A stretch of 64,000 nucleotides of DNA from the NCBI RefSeq assembly GCF_003258355.1, contig NZ_QKPO01000005.1:186001-250000 (forward strand), given 5' to 3'. The position numbers were made by a program, and so were the translations under genes. The stretch is from Confluentibacter sediminis. GTDB lineage: Bacteria; Bacteroidota; Bacteroidia; Flavobacteriales; Flavobacteriaceae. The notes beneath the pieces were generated by a model. The model did not search any database. It saw only the letters and a program-made list of their open reading frames with translations, and had not been told where the DNA came from. Each line of letters starts with the position of its first letter. Positions within the stretch are counted from its first letter, which is position 1. Positions 18,898 to 28,301 of the stretch are shown here, piece after piece.

Positions 18898-20244
18898 TTA
18901 TACGATTCCTTGAGCTAGCATGGCGTCAGCTACTTTAACAAAACCTGCAATATTAGCGCCCTTTACATAGTCCACATAATCATCATCTTCATTTTTACCG
19001 TACTTAATACAGGAATCGTGGATATTGGACATAATCTCTTTTAATTTTAGGTCAACCTCTTCTCTTGTCCAATTAAATCTTAATGAATTTTGGGTCATCT
19101 CTAAACCAGAAGTCGCTACGCCACCCGCATTAGATGCTTTCCCTGGAGCATATAAAATTTTGGCTTTTTGAAAAACACGAACAGCACCAAGTGTAGAGGG
19201 CATATTCGCACCTTCGGCAACACATAAACATCCATTATTTAAAAGTGTTTTAGCATCACTTTCATTCAGTTCGTTTTGTGTGGCACATGGCAATGCAATA
19301 TCGCATGCTACTTCCCATGGTGTTTTATCTTTTACGAACTTTGCCTTTTTATATGTTTCTAAATAGTCGCTTATTCTACCTCTTTTTACATTTTTAATGT
19401 ACATTATGTGAGCTAGCTTTTCATTGTTTATGCCTTCTGAATCATAAATATACCCTGACGAATCAGACATAGTTAATACTTTTGCTCCCAATTGAATACT
19501 TTTTTCTACTGCAAATTGAGCTACATTTCCAGAACCAGAAACGACTACTTGTTTTCCTTTAAAATCCTGCCCTTTAGTTTCCAGCATTTTTTGAGCAAAA
19601 TAAACGGTTCCGTAACCTGTTGCTTCGGGCCTAATTAAAGAGCCTCCCCAAGACAATCCTTTACCGGTTAATACGCCTGTAAATTCGTTTTTTAATTTTT
19701 TATACATTCCAAAAAGGAAACCTATTTCTCTAGCTCCAACCCCAATATCTCCGGCTGGCACGTCTGTATTAGGACCAATATGTCTAAATAACTCACTCAT
19801 AAATGCATGACAAAAACGCATGATTTCACCATCACTTTTTCCCTTCGGGTCAAAATCACTTCCTCCTTTTCCACCCCCCATAGGCAGTGTGGTTAAACTG
19901 TTTTTAAACACTTGTTCAAATGCCAAGAACTTTAAAATACTCATATTAACTGTTGGATGAAAACGCAATCCGCCTTTATAAGGACCAATGGCAGAATTCA
20001 TTTGAATTCGATAGCCTCTATTGACTTGAATTTCACCAGAATCATCAACCCAACAAACTCTAAATGTTATGGCACGTTCTGGCTCAACCATTCTTAATAA
20101 AATGTTTTTACCGTAATATATATCATGTTCAACAATGTAGGGAAGTACAGTTTCTGCAACTTCTTCAACAGCTTGTAAAAATTCTGGTTCATCACCATTT
20201 CTCTCTTTTACAAGATTTAAAAACTCATTAATTATTTTTTTCAT
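18898..20244 (-). CDS. gdhA: NADP-type glutamate dehydrogenase
   Basis: The 448-residue protein has the length and motifs of the hexameric NADP-type enzyme. The catalytic region PMGGGKGGSDFDPKGKSD near residues 121-138 has the active lysine, preceded by GPYKGGLRFHPTVN, and the Rossmann motif VVSGSGNVAQFAVEK lies near residue 235. It assimilates ammonium by reductive amination of 2-oxoglutarate. It stands alone with its own promoter and terminator. Confidence 0.97.
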   Translation of the reverse strand: MKKIINEFLNLVKERNGDEPEFLQAVEEVAETVLPYIVEHDIYYGKNILLRMVEPERAITFRVCWVDDSGEIQVNRGYRIQMNSAIGPYKGGLRFHPTVNMSILKFLAFEQVFKNSLTTLPMGGGKGGSDFDPKGKSDGEIMRFCHAFMSELFRHIGPNTDVPAGDIGVGAREIGFLFGMYKKLKNEFTGVLTGKGLSWGGSLIRPEATGYGTVYFAQKMLETKGQDFKGKQVVVSGSGNVAQFAVEKSIQLGAKVLTMSDSSGYIYDSEGINNEKLAHIMYIKNVKRGRISDYLETYKKAKFVKDKTPWEVACDIALPCATQNELNESDAKTLLNNGCLCVAEGANMPSTLGAVRVFQKAKILYAPGKASNAGGVATSGLEMTQNSLRFNWTREEVDLKLKEIMSNIHDSCIKYGKNEDDDYVDYVKGANIAGFVKVADAMLAQGIV

Positions 20245-20289
20245 TTGTACAAAATGTATTGAATTTATTGATTATACAATTTTTATATA

Positions 20290-20297
20290 CAAATATA
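20290..20297 (-). promoter_or_regulatory. gdhA promoter, -7 element
   Basis: On the minus strand TATATTTG matches TAnnTTTG exactly; 19 bases upstream the -33 site reads ATG (consensus TTG). The leader is about 40 bases. Confidence 0.65.
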
Positions 20298-21115
20298 CGC
20301 TGAATTTAAAAAATTACATTTTTTATTTATGAAATTCGTAATTGTTAATTTTAAGAGATCTTCACTAAATCATTTAAATTTGTTTGTAAGGTGAGTTTTT
20401 ATCTATTTTTTAGATAGTGCGTCAAAATAAAACCTTATTAAATATAACTTGAAACGATTAGTTTTCTTTTTTTGGCTCATCAATTTTTAGCCAAGCATAT
20501 AACAATTTAAACTATAATGATTTGCTACTATGGTAAATATTAGTTATAATTATTTATCTCTAGAATAGTCTTTCATTTTATTTTACCCTATTCAACCTTC
20601 AATCAATCATCCCTATGAACCCTATTTGATAAAATCAAGTAAAATGGATACTATTTGGTGAATCAATTCTTATTAGAATTATCGTAATCTCAAAGAGCTT
20701 TCATATTTGACTTTTGTTTTCCAACTAAAATTGTTTAAATTAAAACTCATAAAACACATAAAAACAGGACATTTTAGTTATTTTCCACACAAGAAAATCA
20801 TCAAATTGAGTAAGTAAACATTAATTTAGGACGTATTATTTTCGAGAGAAAGTGTTCCGAAATTAGTTTAAAAAAGAAGCGTTTCGGAGAACGGTTGGGG
20901 TGTTAATAAGGTAAGCAAAATGTATGCGGAAGGGATTATCTAAATTCAATTTTCAAAGTAATCCAACACTTGTTAAAAGAACTATATTTAAGCATATAAT
21001 TGGCTCAATATGCCTTAAAAATCAATATAATTCGAAGAATGCTTATGTTTTTAAAAAGTATAGTTAAAAACCAATTAAACAGATATTTTAGGATGTTTCA
21101 TTCATTAACGCTGTT
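20298..21115. other. Long stretch without a gene
   Basis: No open frame of useful length, tRNA or clear terminator was seen on either strand. A locally G+C-richer patch near 20850-20940 contains a small inverted repeat, TCCGAAA (20856-20862) and TTTCGGA (20882-20888). The stretch separates gdhA from the accessory locus and may be decayed sequence or a boundary. Confidence 0.5.
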
Positions 21116-21715
21116 TTATGCCTTTTTGTACATTTCAAACAACAAAAACAGAATACTTTGAAGTTTTTCACCTACTTTATCCCGCAGTTGCGCATAAGCC
21201 CGGGTCATTTGGTTCTCGACGGTTTTAACTGAAAGGTTGAGATAATCAGCAATTTCCAGATTAGTCAATCCCTCATATTTGCTCAATAAAAATATCTCCT
21301 TACATCTTGGATGTAAATTATCGATTTCCTTTTTGACGTGCTGAATCAATCGATGTAAGTTAGACTCATCATCTTCTATCAAAGTGTTAACTGCTGTCAT
21401 GTATTCTTTCTCGAGATTGAGAATGAATTTACGATGTTTGTACTGATCTAAAAATTCATTATATACAGAGCGGTAGAGGTAACTTCGTAGGCTCAAATCG
21501 ATTTTAAGAGAAGTTCTTTTTTTCCATAAACGGAGCATTACATTCTGAACCATATCTGCGGCTAAATTTTTATCCTTACAAAAACTATAGGCATATAGAC
21601 AAAGCTTGTGGTGATAACTATCCATGAGATATGCGTAGGCAGATTCTTCACCCTTTCGTAAAGCTGTTATAAAAACAGCTTCATTTTTATAAGATATTTG
21701 AGCTTTTTCTTTCAT
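21116..21715 (-). CDS. ECF RNA polymerase sigma factor (FecI-like, Bacteroidota type)
   Basis: The 199-residue sigma-70 family protein has only regions 2 and 4. Region 2 lies at about 22-92 (AYLMDSYHHKLCLYAYSFCKDKNLAADMVQNVMLRLW) and region 4 at about 130-185 (YEGLTNLEIADYLNLSVKTVENQMTRAY). Sigma factors of this type are held by a membrane FecR protein and released when a TonB receptor binds its ligand. The gene is divergent from the FecR gene rather than upstream of it in the same operon; three tandem 20-bp repeats lie between the two. Confidence 0.93.
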   Translation of the reverse strand: MKEKAQISYKNEAVFITALRKGEESAYAYLMDSYHHKLCLYAYSFCKDKNLAADMVQNVMLRLWKKRTSLKIDLSLRSYLYRSVYNEFLDQYKHRKFILNLEKEYMTAVNTLIEDDESNLHRLIQHVKKEIDNLHPRCKEIFLLSKYEGLTNLEIADYLNLSVKTVENQMTRAYAQLRDKVGEKLQSILFLLFEMYKKA

Positions 21716-21727
21716 TTTATAGAAAAT

Positions 21728-21787
21728 ATTATATTAATTATTCAAATATTCTGTTAATTATTCAAAGATTATGTTAATTATGCAAAT
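21728..21787. repeat. Three tandem 20-bp repeats between sigma and FecR genes
   Basis: Units at 21728-21747, 21748-21767 and 21768-21787 share ATTnTnTTAATTATTCAAAn; the third has TG for TT, and an incomplete ATT begins a fourth. Read on the minus strand each unit contains a near -7 sequence (AATATTTG or AATCTTTG). The 20-bp period is close to two helical turns, as expected for cooperative binding or stacked promoters. Confidence 0.75.
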
Positions 21788-21837
21788 ATTAAAAAAAATA
21801 TTAAAACATTAGGGGTATTTGACTCGGCAATCTTAAT

Positions 21838-23016
21838 ATGTTTAACATATATAGAATTTTAATGAAGTCCCAATCCAAACATTTTATTGTAAATTATTTA
21901 AACCAGACGGCCTCAGAGCAGGAATTAGATGAGCTGTCACAGTGGCTTAAAAATCCTGTTAATACTCAAGAGTTCAAATCTTTTGTACAAATTGATTATG
22001 CTATAGACCATATTATGGAAGATTTTAATACGGAGCAAGAAAAGAGCGACTTTCTCTCTAAAATCCGTAAAATGCAACAGCAAAAGAAAGTTCGAAAATT
22101 ATGGACTCGCATTTGTGGGATAGCAGCCTCCATTTTGATAATTATTTCCCTTTCTATTTTACTGGATAAGTATCCGGCTCGCGATAGTTTGTCAGTAGTT
22201 GTTAATAATGAAATCAAACCTGTAAAAAACAATGCCATTTTACTTTTAGAAACAGGTGAAGAGATAGTCCTACAAGAAGGGAGTGCATTGCACACTCAAA
22301 ATGCGGTAAGTAGCCAGGAAGGGCTAGAGTATAGTCAGGCTGCTGAGGCAGATACTGAAATGGCCTATAATTATTTAACCGTGCCCCGAGGTGGTCAGTT
22401 TCATGTTAAACTAGCCGATGGCACTAAAGTTTGGCTAAACTCAGAGTCTAAGCTGAAATACCCGGTACATTTTCCCAAAGCTCAAAGTCGTGTGGTAGAA
22501 CTTCTTTACGGAGAGGCCTTCTTTGAAGTTTCCCCCAGTGCCAAACATCAAGGGGCGGATTTTAAAGTTATTCATAAAGAGCAAGAGATACAAGTGCTGG
22601 GTACCGAGTTTAATGTTAAAGCTTATTCTGAGGAAACAAATGTGTTTACCACGCTGGTGGAAGGAAAAGTTCAGATCAATACACCTAGAGAAAAGTATAT
22701 TCTTGAGCCACAACAGCAAGCTATTCTAAATGACAACACCTATGCGTTATCAATTCATAAGGTGAATTTGAGAGAGGAAATAGGATGGGTAAACGGAGAG
22801 TTTATTTTTAGGCAAAAAAATCTTAAACAAATTATGAAGATCCTTAGCCGCTGGTACGATATGGATGTGATTTTTGAGAATACGGAGTTAGAGGATGTGA
22901 AATTTGTAGGTAGGATTCAAAAAGATCAGGAGATAACCGAAATCCTAGATAGGATTAAGACCTTCGGTATTATAAAAAATTATGAAATCAATGAAAAACA
23001 AGTACGTTTAAGATAG
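21838..23016 (+). CDS. FecR-type anti-sigma factor
   Basis: The 392-residue protein has a cytoplasmic sigma-binding N-terminus (about 1-88, with LNQTASEQELDELSQWLKNP), one transmembrane helix (about 91-110), a periplasmic FecR domain (about 180-280, TVPRGGQFHVKLADGTKVWLN) and a C-terminal DUF4974-type domain (about 320-390), which in this family contacts the STN domain of the receptor. It transmits the signal of the loaded receptor to the ECF sigma. The ATG at 21838 or the one at 21862 (MKSQSKHFIVNYL) could be the start; the second better matches the family. Sampled rows have 45-50% G+C, clearly above most of the window. Confidence 0.92.
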   Translation: MFNIYRILMKSQSKHFIVNYLNQTASEQELDELSQWLKNPVNTQEFKSFVQIDYAIDHIMEDFNTEQEKSDFLSKIRKMQQQKKVRKLWTRICGIAASILIIISLSILLDKYPARDSLSVVVNNEIKPVKNNAILLLETGEEIVLQEGSALHTQNAVSSQEGLEYSQAAEADTEMAYNYLTVPRGGQFHVKLADGTKVWLNSESKLKYPVHFPKAQSRVVELLYGEAFFEVSPSAKHQGADFKVIHKEQEIQVLGTEFNVKAYSEETNVFTTLVEGKVQINTPREKYILEPQQQAILNDNTYALSIHKVNLREEIGWVNGEFIFRQKNLKQIMKILSRWYDMDVIFENTELEDVKFVGRIQKDQEITEILDRIKTFGIIKNYEINEKQVRLR

Positions 23017-23042
23017 AAAAAACAAGCAATTCATATAAAAAA

Positions 23043-23088
23043 AAGGGAGCCGAAGTTCAAATTTTCGCAGGTTCAAACTTCGTCCCTT
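23043..23088 (+). other. Stem-loop in the FecR-susC spacer
   Basis: AAGGG (23043-23047) plus CGAAGTT (23051-23057) pair with AACTTCG (23076-23082) plus CCCTT (23084-23088), leaving a small internal bulge and an 18-base loop. There is only a weak T tail. It could attenuate or process the message between the anti-sigma and the abundant receptor. Confidence 0.5.
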
Positions 23089-23134
23089 CTAATTCGATCA
23101 GTTAAAGCAAATATTAACCAACACATCCAAATTT

Positions 23135-26100
23135 ATGAAAATTAAATTATTAAATGTCTGTAGTCCTGAACATTTTTTTAGGACCAGGAAGCAATTCTTA
23201 TTGATGGTCATGAGGACATTCTTACTACTATTCTTTTCCACGGCTTTAGGGTTTAATGCAGATTCTAGTTATGCACAGGCCAAAGTAAGCATTGAATCAT
23301 CCGGTGAAATTACCGTAGACGAGGTCTTTCAGTTAATTACAGAACAGACCGAGTATAATTTCCTGTATCCTGATGGCTTTTTTGCAGATTTACCTAAAGT
23401 GAAACTAACTAAAGGCTCAATCAAAATAGATAAACTCATCGCGCAGAGCATTCCCGAATCCCGATTCAATGTAGTGTTATCAGAGGGTAATACGATAATT
23501 ATCGAAGAAAACACGTTGTTAAACCAAATAGGTGTGTCGGGAACTGTTACCGATACGAAGGGAAACCCCATTCCTTACGTTTCTGTTAGGGTTAAGGGTA
23601 CTAACGATGGCGTGTCGACCGATGTTGACGGATACTATAAGATCACGATAACATCTACGAATAACGTTTTGGTATTCAGCTCGCTTGGGTTTAAAGATAA
23701 AGAGGTTTTGGTGAGCAACAAGCTGAATGTTGATGTTGTTCTTGAAGATGATGTGACAGAGCTGAACGCAGTTGAATTAGTATCCACTGGTTATCAAAAT
23801 ATTGAAAAACAGAGGGTTGCAGGTGCAGTGACGACCATATCTCGCAAAGATTTACATGTAAACGGGGTTAGTACTGTTGAGCAAATGCTGCAAGGAAAAG
23901 TAGCAGGCTTAAATGTTACAAACCAAACTGGTGAAGTAGGTGTTCGTCAAAAATCAAGAGTTCGTGGAACTTCTACTTTTTTAGGAAATCAGGAGCCTAT
24001 TTGGGTTGTTGACGGAATTATTCAGGAAGACCCACTTCCTTTTAGTACGCAAACATTCGATAATAATGGAGGCGTTACTGAAGATAATTTTGATTTTATT
24101 AGAAACTACGTAGGAAATTCTATCTCTTGGTTGAATCCAAATGATATTCAAGACATTACTGTATTAAAGGATGCTTCCGCAACAGCTATTTATGGAGTTA
24201 GAGCTGCAAACGGAGTTATTGTTATCAATACAAAGCAAGGTAAGGAAGGGCCTTTATCGGTTACATATTCTACAAACTTTAATTTTGGAGAAAAGGTGAC
24301 TTATGATAAGTTAGAGTTGATGAACTCTAGGGAAAGAGTAGCTGTTTCTAGAGAAATTTTTGAGAGGGGCTTAATAGCAGCTCACACCAATAATGATATA
24401 GGTTATGCGGGAGCATTAAATAAATATTTATTTGGAGATATATCCTATGATGAATTTAATGATAGGGTTGCAAAGATGGAAAGTGTAAATACTGATTGGT
24501 TTAATATTTTATACCGTAATCCTTCTAGTCAATCACACCATATTGGTTTCAGTGGAGGTAGCAGTAAAGTAAGATTTTATTCATCAATAGGTTATACTGA
24601 TAATCAAGGAACCGCAATAGGCAATAATAGCAATTCATTAAACGCCTCTTTAGGGATAAATAGCCAATTAAATAAAAAATTATCTGTTAGTTTTCGTTTA
24701 AGTGGGAGTAAATCAAAAACCAATGGTTTTAATCTAGTTAAACCATATGAGTATGCAACAAAAATAAATCGTGTAATTCCTGCATACAATGATGATGGAA
24801 GCTTGTTTTATTATAAAGATGAATCGAATGGATATCTATATAATTATATAAATGAAAGAAATGAATCAGGTAACTCCAATACGGTTCAAGTGCTCAATTC
24901 TAATTTAAACCTTGTTTATAGTTTTTTACCTGAGTTGAAATTGAATATTTTAGGTAGTTATAACATTTCTTCAACCATGGGGCATTCTTATGCAACTGAA
25001 ACAACAAATTTAATAACCAAAATCAGAGGGTATGAATATGCTAGCGTAAGTTCTGGAGATCCTTTATACAAACGCTCTAGGTTGCCTATAGGAGGTGTTT
25101 TTAACACCGATAACAACCAATCTGTTAACTGGAATTTACGAGCTAATTTAAGTTACAGTAAGATTTTCAATAAAGTGCATTACTTTTCTACATTGCTTGG
25201 AGTTGAATCTCATAGTTTAGAATTTGACGGGACTAATTCAACTGCATATGGTTATATACACAATAGAGGAAGATCATTTGCATTGGTGCCTCCTACAATT
25301 ACTTCAGGGACAACTGTTATTGCAAACTCTTTATATTCAGGGACTGTCGATAGTAATAAATTCTCGAATTCTATTACGGATAGAAAAACCAATACTGTAG
25401 GGTACTACTTAACCCTAAATTATGCGTATGACAATCGTTATGTATTAAATTTTAGTGTGAGGGGTGATGCTTCAAATCGCTTTGGCCAATTTCCAAATGA
25501 GAAGTTCAATCCTGTATGGGCAGGTGGTCTAAGATGGAATGCTGGCAATGAGCGTTTTATAAGAGATATTGACTGGATAAATAATTTAAGCGTAAGAAGT
25601 ACTTTCGGATATCAGCGTAATATGGCTGTAAACTTTAGCCCAAGTTTGATTGTTCAAATTCCAAACACAACTGCTTCATCGAGTCTTTATGATGTAAATA
25701 CGGGAGAATACCTTCTTAAAATTAAAAATTTACCATATGAAGATTTGCGTTGGGAACAAACAACAAGCTATAACTTAGGTTTTGATATGAGCTTGTTTCA
25801 AAACAAAATCTTCTTTACGGGTGATTACTATGTAAAAAATGGTAAAGATATAATCACCCCTCTTAGTTTACCTGCTGAATATGGTATAGAAGTTATGCCG
25901 GTAAATGGGGGTAGTTTAAGAAATAGAGGTTATGAATTAACAGTAGGTTTTACCCCTATACGTACTAATAATTTTAACTGGTCTGTTACAATGAATACGG
26001 CCAAAAATTTTAATAAAGTAACCAAAGTCGGAACTCAAAATAATGGCTGGCAATCGGCTATCCAAGGAACATTATTAAAAGAAGGCTATTCACTATCTTC

Positions 26101-26755
26101 TTTTTGGGCTTTTAAATTCGATGGTATAGACCCTGAAACTGGACGGCCAAAAATTGACTTATCAGTAGAGGATGGAACATTTCCAGATGAAGATCCAACT
26201 GCTTACTTACAATATGTTGGAAAAGGTGACCCTGATTTCACAGGTGGGTTAGGTAATACCTTTAGATATAAACAATTTAGTTTGTCAGCTAGCTTTTATC
26301 TTCAGTTAGGAGGTAAAAAATTCCTAAAATCTGCATATCCAACGGCTATTTTGCCTAATGAATATGAAAACTTATCATCAGAATTAAATGGCAGATGGAC
26401 ACCTGAAAATACATCAGCTCAATTGCCAGGGTTACCAGATCAGGATGCTGCAACTAATCCGATTCTTTTGCCTGGTGAAACTAAAACTTACGTACCATTG
26501 TATCAAATGTATAATTATAGTACTGATCGCGTTGTTGACGCATCAAGTTTAAGATTAAATACGCTGAGTGCGAGTTATAATTTTTCTAGTGGTTTTTGTG
26601 AAAATTTAAAATGTAAATCTTTAAATATGGGATTAAGTGCTTCAAATGTTTTTTCAATTGTAAGCAAAGATTTTCATGGAAGGGATCCAGAGGTAGCAAG
26701 AGGTAATCAGCCACGTACACGCTCCTATACTTTTAATATAAATGTTACATTCTAA
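23135..26755 (+). CDS. SusC/RagA-type TonB-linked receptor with STN signalling domain
   Basis: The 1206-residue protein has an N-terminal leader and signal segment (about 20-48, ending SSYAQA), an STN domain (about 55-112, SGEITVDEVFQLITEQTEYNFLY), a carboxypeptidase-like domain (about 134-210), a plug (about 220-375, with IWVVDGIIQ and DASATAIYGVRAANGVIVINTK) and a large barrel. The STN domain marks it as a transducer that signals to FecR as well as a transporter. With SusD it should import an oligomer too large for porins, here probably peptides given the downstream peptidases. Sampled G+C is about 37-47% up to about 24.05 kb and about 28-35% afterwards, a step inside the gene. Confidence 0.95.
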   Translation: MKIKLLNVCSPEHFFRTRKQFLLMVMRTFLLLFFSTALGFNADSSYAQAKVSIESSGEITVDEVFQLITEQTEYNFLYPDGFFADLPKVKLTKGSIKIDKLIAQSIPESRFNVVLSEGNTIIIEENTLLNQIGVSGTVTDTKGNPIPYVSVRVKGTNDGVSTDVDGYYKITITSTNNVLVFSSLGFKDKEVLVSNKLNVDVVLEDDVTELNAVELVSTGYQNIEKQRVAGAVTTISRKDLHVNGVSTVEQMLQGKVAGLNVTNQTGEVGVRQKSRVRGTSTFLGNQEPIWVVDGIIQEDPLPFSTQTFDNNGGVTEDNFDFIRNYVGNSISWLNPNDIQDITVLKDASATAIYGVRAANGVIVINTKQGKEGPLSVTYSTNFNFGEKVTYDKLELMNSRERVAVSREIFERGLIAAHTNNDIGYAGALNKYLFGDISYDEFNDRVAKMESVNTDWFNILYRNPSSQSHHIGFSGGSSKVRFYSSIGYTDNQGTAIGNNSNSLNASLGINSQLNKKLSVSFRLSGSKSKTNGFNLVKPYEYATKINRVIPAYNDDGSLFYYKDESNGYLYNYINERNESGNSNTVQVLNSNLNLVYSFLPELKLNILGSYNISSTMGHSYATETTNLITKIRGYEYASVSSGDPLYKRSRLPIGGVFNTDNNQSVNWNLRANLSYSKIFNKVHYFSTLLGVESHSLEFDGTNSTAYGYIHNRGRSFALVPPTITSGTTVIANSLYSGTVDSNKFSNSITDRKTNTVGYYLTLNYAYDNRYVLNFSVRGDASNRFGQFPNEKFNPVWAGGLRWNAGNERFIRDIDWINNLSVRSTFGYQRNMAVNFSPSLIVQIPNTTASSSLYDVNTGEYLLKIKNLPYEDLRWEQTTSYNLGFDMSLFQNKIFFTGDYYVKNGKDIITPLSLPAEYGIEVMPVNGGSLRNRGYELTVGFTPIRTNNFNWSVTMNTAKNFNKVTKVGTQNNGWQSAIQGTLLKEGYSLSSFWAFKFDGIDPETGRPKIDLSVEDGTFPDEDPTAYLQYVGKGDPDFTGGLGNTFRYKQFSLSASFYLQLGGKKFLKSAYPTAILPNEYENLSSELNGRWTPENTSAQLPGLPDQDAATNPILLPGETKTYVPLYQMYNYSTDRVVDASSLRLNTLSASYNFSSGFCENLKCKSLNMGLSASNVFSIVSKDFHGRDPEVARGNQPRTRSYTFNINVTF

Positions 26756-26766
26756 ATTTAAAAAAA

Positions 26767-28248
26767 ATGAGATTCTTAAAATTAAATATAGTCGTATTAT
26801 TTGGTGTTTCTGCTTTGTTTTTAAACTCTTGTTCTGATTTTCTAGAGGAGACCAGCCAAGATGAAATTATTCCTGAAACGCTTGAAGATCTATCTGCCGT
26901 CATGTATAGTGAGGCATACCCCTATTTGTTTAGTGGTGATATTTATCTAAATCTATTAACAGACGAAATGGTGTCTAATGGATTAACATCAGATAGTTAC
27001 CAAACCAATTTTGAAAATGGTATGCAAATATATATGTATACAAAAACAATGTTTGATGGAAGCTACCTAATCCCAACTGATGCTAATTCATGGGAGTTGT
27101 ATTATAAAAAAATTAAAGGTTGTAATGTCGTATTAGACTATTTAGAAAACATTACGGCTTCAGAGAAAGATATTAATTCATTGAAAGGACAGGTGTTGTT
27201 TTTACGTGGATATTATTATTTTAAGCTTGCCTCAATTTATTGTCAGCCTTATTCGGTTAATCAAATAAATCCTGATGAAGCTTTAGGCTTACCTTTAGTG
27301 TTATCAATGAATGTTCAAGATATTTTTCCTAAGCGTACTTCCTTAAAAGCAACCTTTGATCAAATTGAAGCAGATTTAAAAACATCAGTAACTTTATTAA
27401 AAGAAAATTATACGGCTCCTAGTCCATTTAGAGTAGGATACTTAGCAGCTGAGGCTATGTTAACTCGCTTTTATATTTATAAAAATAGTAAAGAGGACTT
27501 ACAAAGTATTATAGACTATAGTACTGATGTCATTTCAAATAAACCATCCTTAACTTATTTAACTTCATTTAAAACAACATTCCATTCTAAAGGAATTTAT
27601 GATATTGATATTAGCAATGAACCTATATGGGTTTATGGTACCTCATCGGTAAGAGCTTCAAATTATTGGCCGCTCTATCCAATAACAAACAGTAAACCAC
27701 CATATTCCGTATCCCCCTTGTTAACATCTTTATATGATACCGAAGATTTAAGAAATGAAGCTTATTTTACAAAAGCTACAAATAGTGGTTCTAAATATAA
27801 TTCTGTGGGTAACAAAATAGGTTTAAATAACAATCAATACGGTGATAGAGGTATTAGAAATGCAGAAGTTTATCTTAATAGAGCTGAGGCATATTGTAGG
27901 TTGTTTCTTGAAACAGGAATGGAGGATTATAGAGCAAACGCCCTACAAGACTTAAATACGCTGCGTGAAACGCGTTATGAAACAAATACTTACACCTCCG
28001 TGGATATCGCAGATGGCCAAACACTTTTAGATTTTTGCTTGGAAGAGAGAAGACGAGAATTATGTTTAGAAGAGGGTTTGAGATGGGGAGATATAAAACG
28101 TTTAAATCTAGGTATTAACCATACTTTTATTGATGCAGATGGTAATTCAACAGATTATACTCTTGCACCAGGTGATTTACTTTATGCTTTGCCAATTCCT
28201 TATAATGTAATGGAAAGAAATCCTGAATTATCACAAAATCCAAGATAA
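26767..28248 (+). CDS. SusD/RagB-family substrate-binding lipoprotein
   Basis: The 493-residue lipoprotein has the lipobox FLNSC (Cys22), then the SusD-like N-terminal part and TPR-type helices (for example SLKGQVLFLRGYYYFKLASIY). Its C-terminal domain contains the conserved LNRAEAYCR and FCLEERRRELCLEEGLRWGDIKRL blocks. It forms the lid of the SusC barrel on the cell surface and captures ligand. It starts 11 bases after susC, the usual susCD arrangement. The ligand is not known; the gene neighbourhood points to peptide or protein. Confidence 0.95.
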   Translation: MRFLKLNIVVLFGVSALFLNSCSDFLEETSQDEIIPETLEDLSAVMYSEAYPYLFSGDIYLNLLTDEMVSNGLTSDSYQTNFENGMQIYMYTKTMFDGSYLIPTDANSWELYYKKIKGCNVVLDYLENITASEKDINSLKGQVLFLRGYYYFKLASIYCQPYSVNQINPDEALGLPLVLSMNVQDIFPKRTSLKATFDQIEADLKTSVTLLKENYTAPSPFRVGYLAAEAMLTRFYIYKNSKEDLQSIIDYSTDVISNKPSLTYLTSFKTTFHSKGIYDIDISNEPIWVYGTSSVRASNYWPLYPITNSKPPYSVSPLLTSLYDTEDLRNEAYFTKATNSGSKYNSVGNKIGLNNNQYGDRGIRNAEVYLNRAEAYCRLFLETGMEDYRANALQDLNTLRETRYETNTYTSVDIADGQTLLDFCLEERRRELCLEEGLRWGDIKRLNLGINHTFIDADGNSTDYTLAPGDLLYALPIPYNVMERNPELSQNPR

Positions 28249-28301
28249 TTTCAGTATTGTGATTGGTAAAATCATATTATTAATAATTAAAAACTAATAC
28301 A

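Noticed and set aside
20850-20940. Possible IS remnant at the TCCGAAA/TTTCGGA repeat
   Set aside because: The 7-bp arms are short, and no transposase fragment or target duplication was seen.
21728-21787. CRISPR-like array
   Set aside because: The 20-bp units are directly adjacent with no spacers and there are no cas genes; they are tandem repeats.
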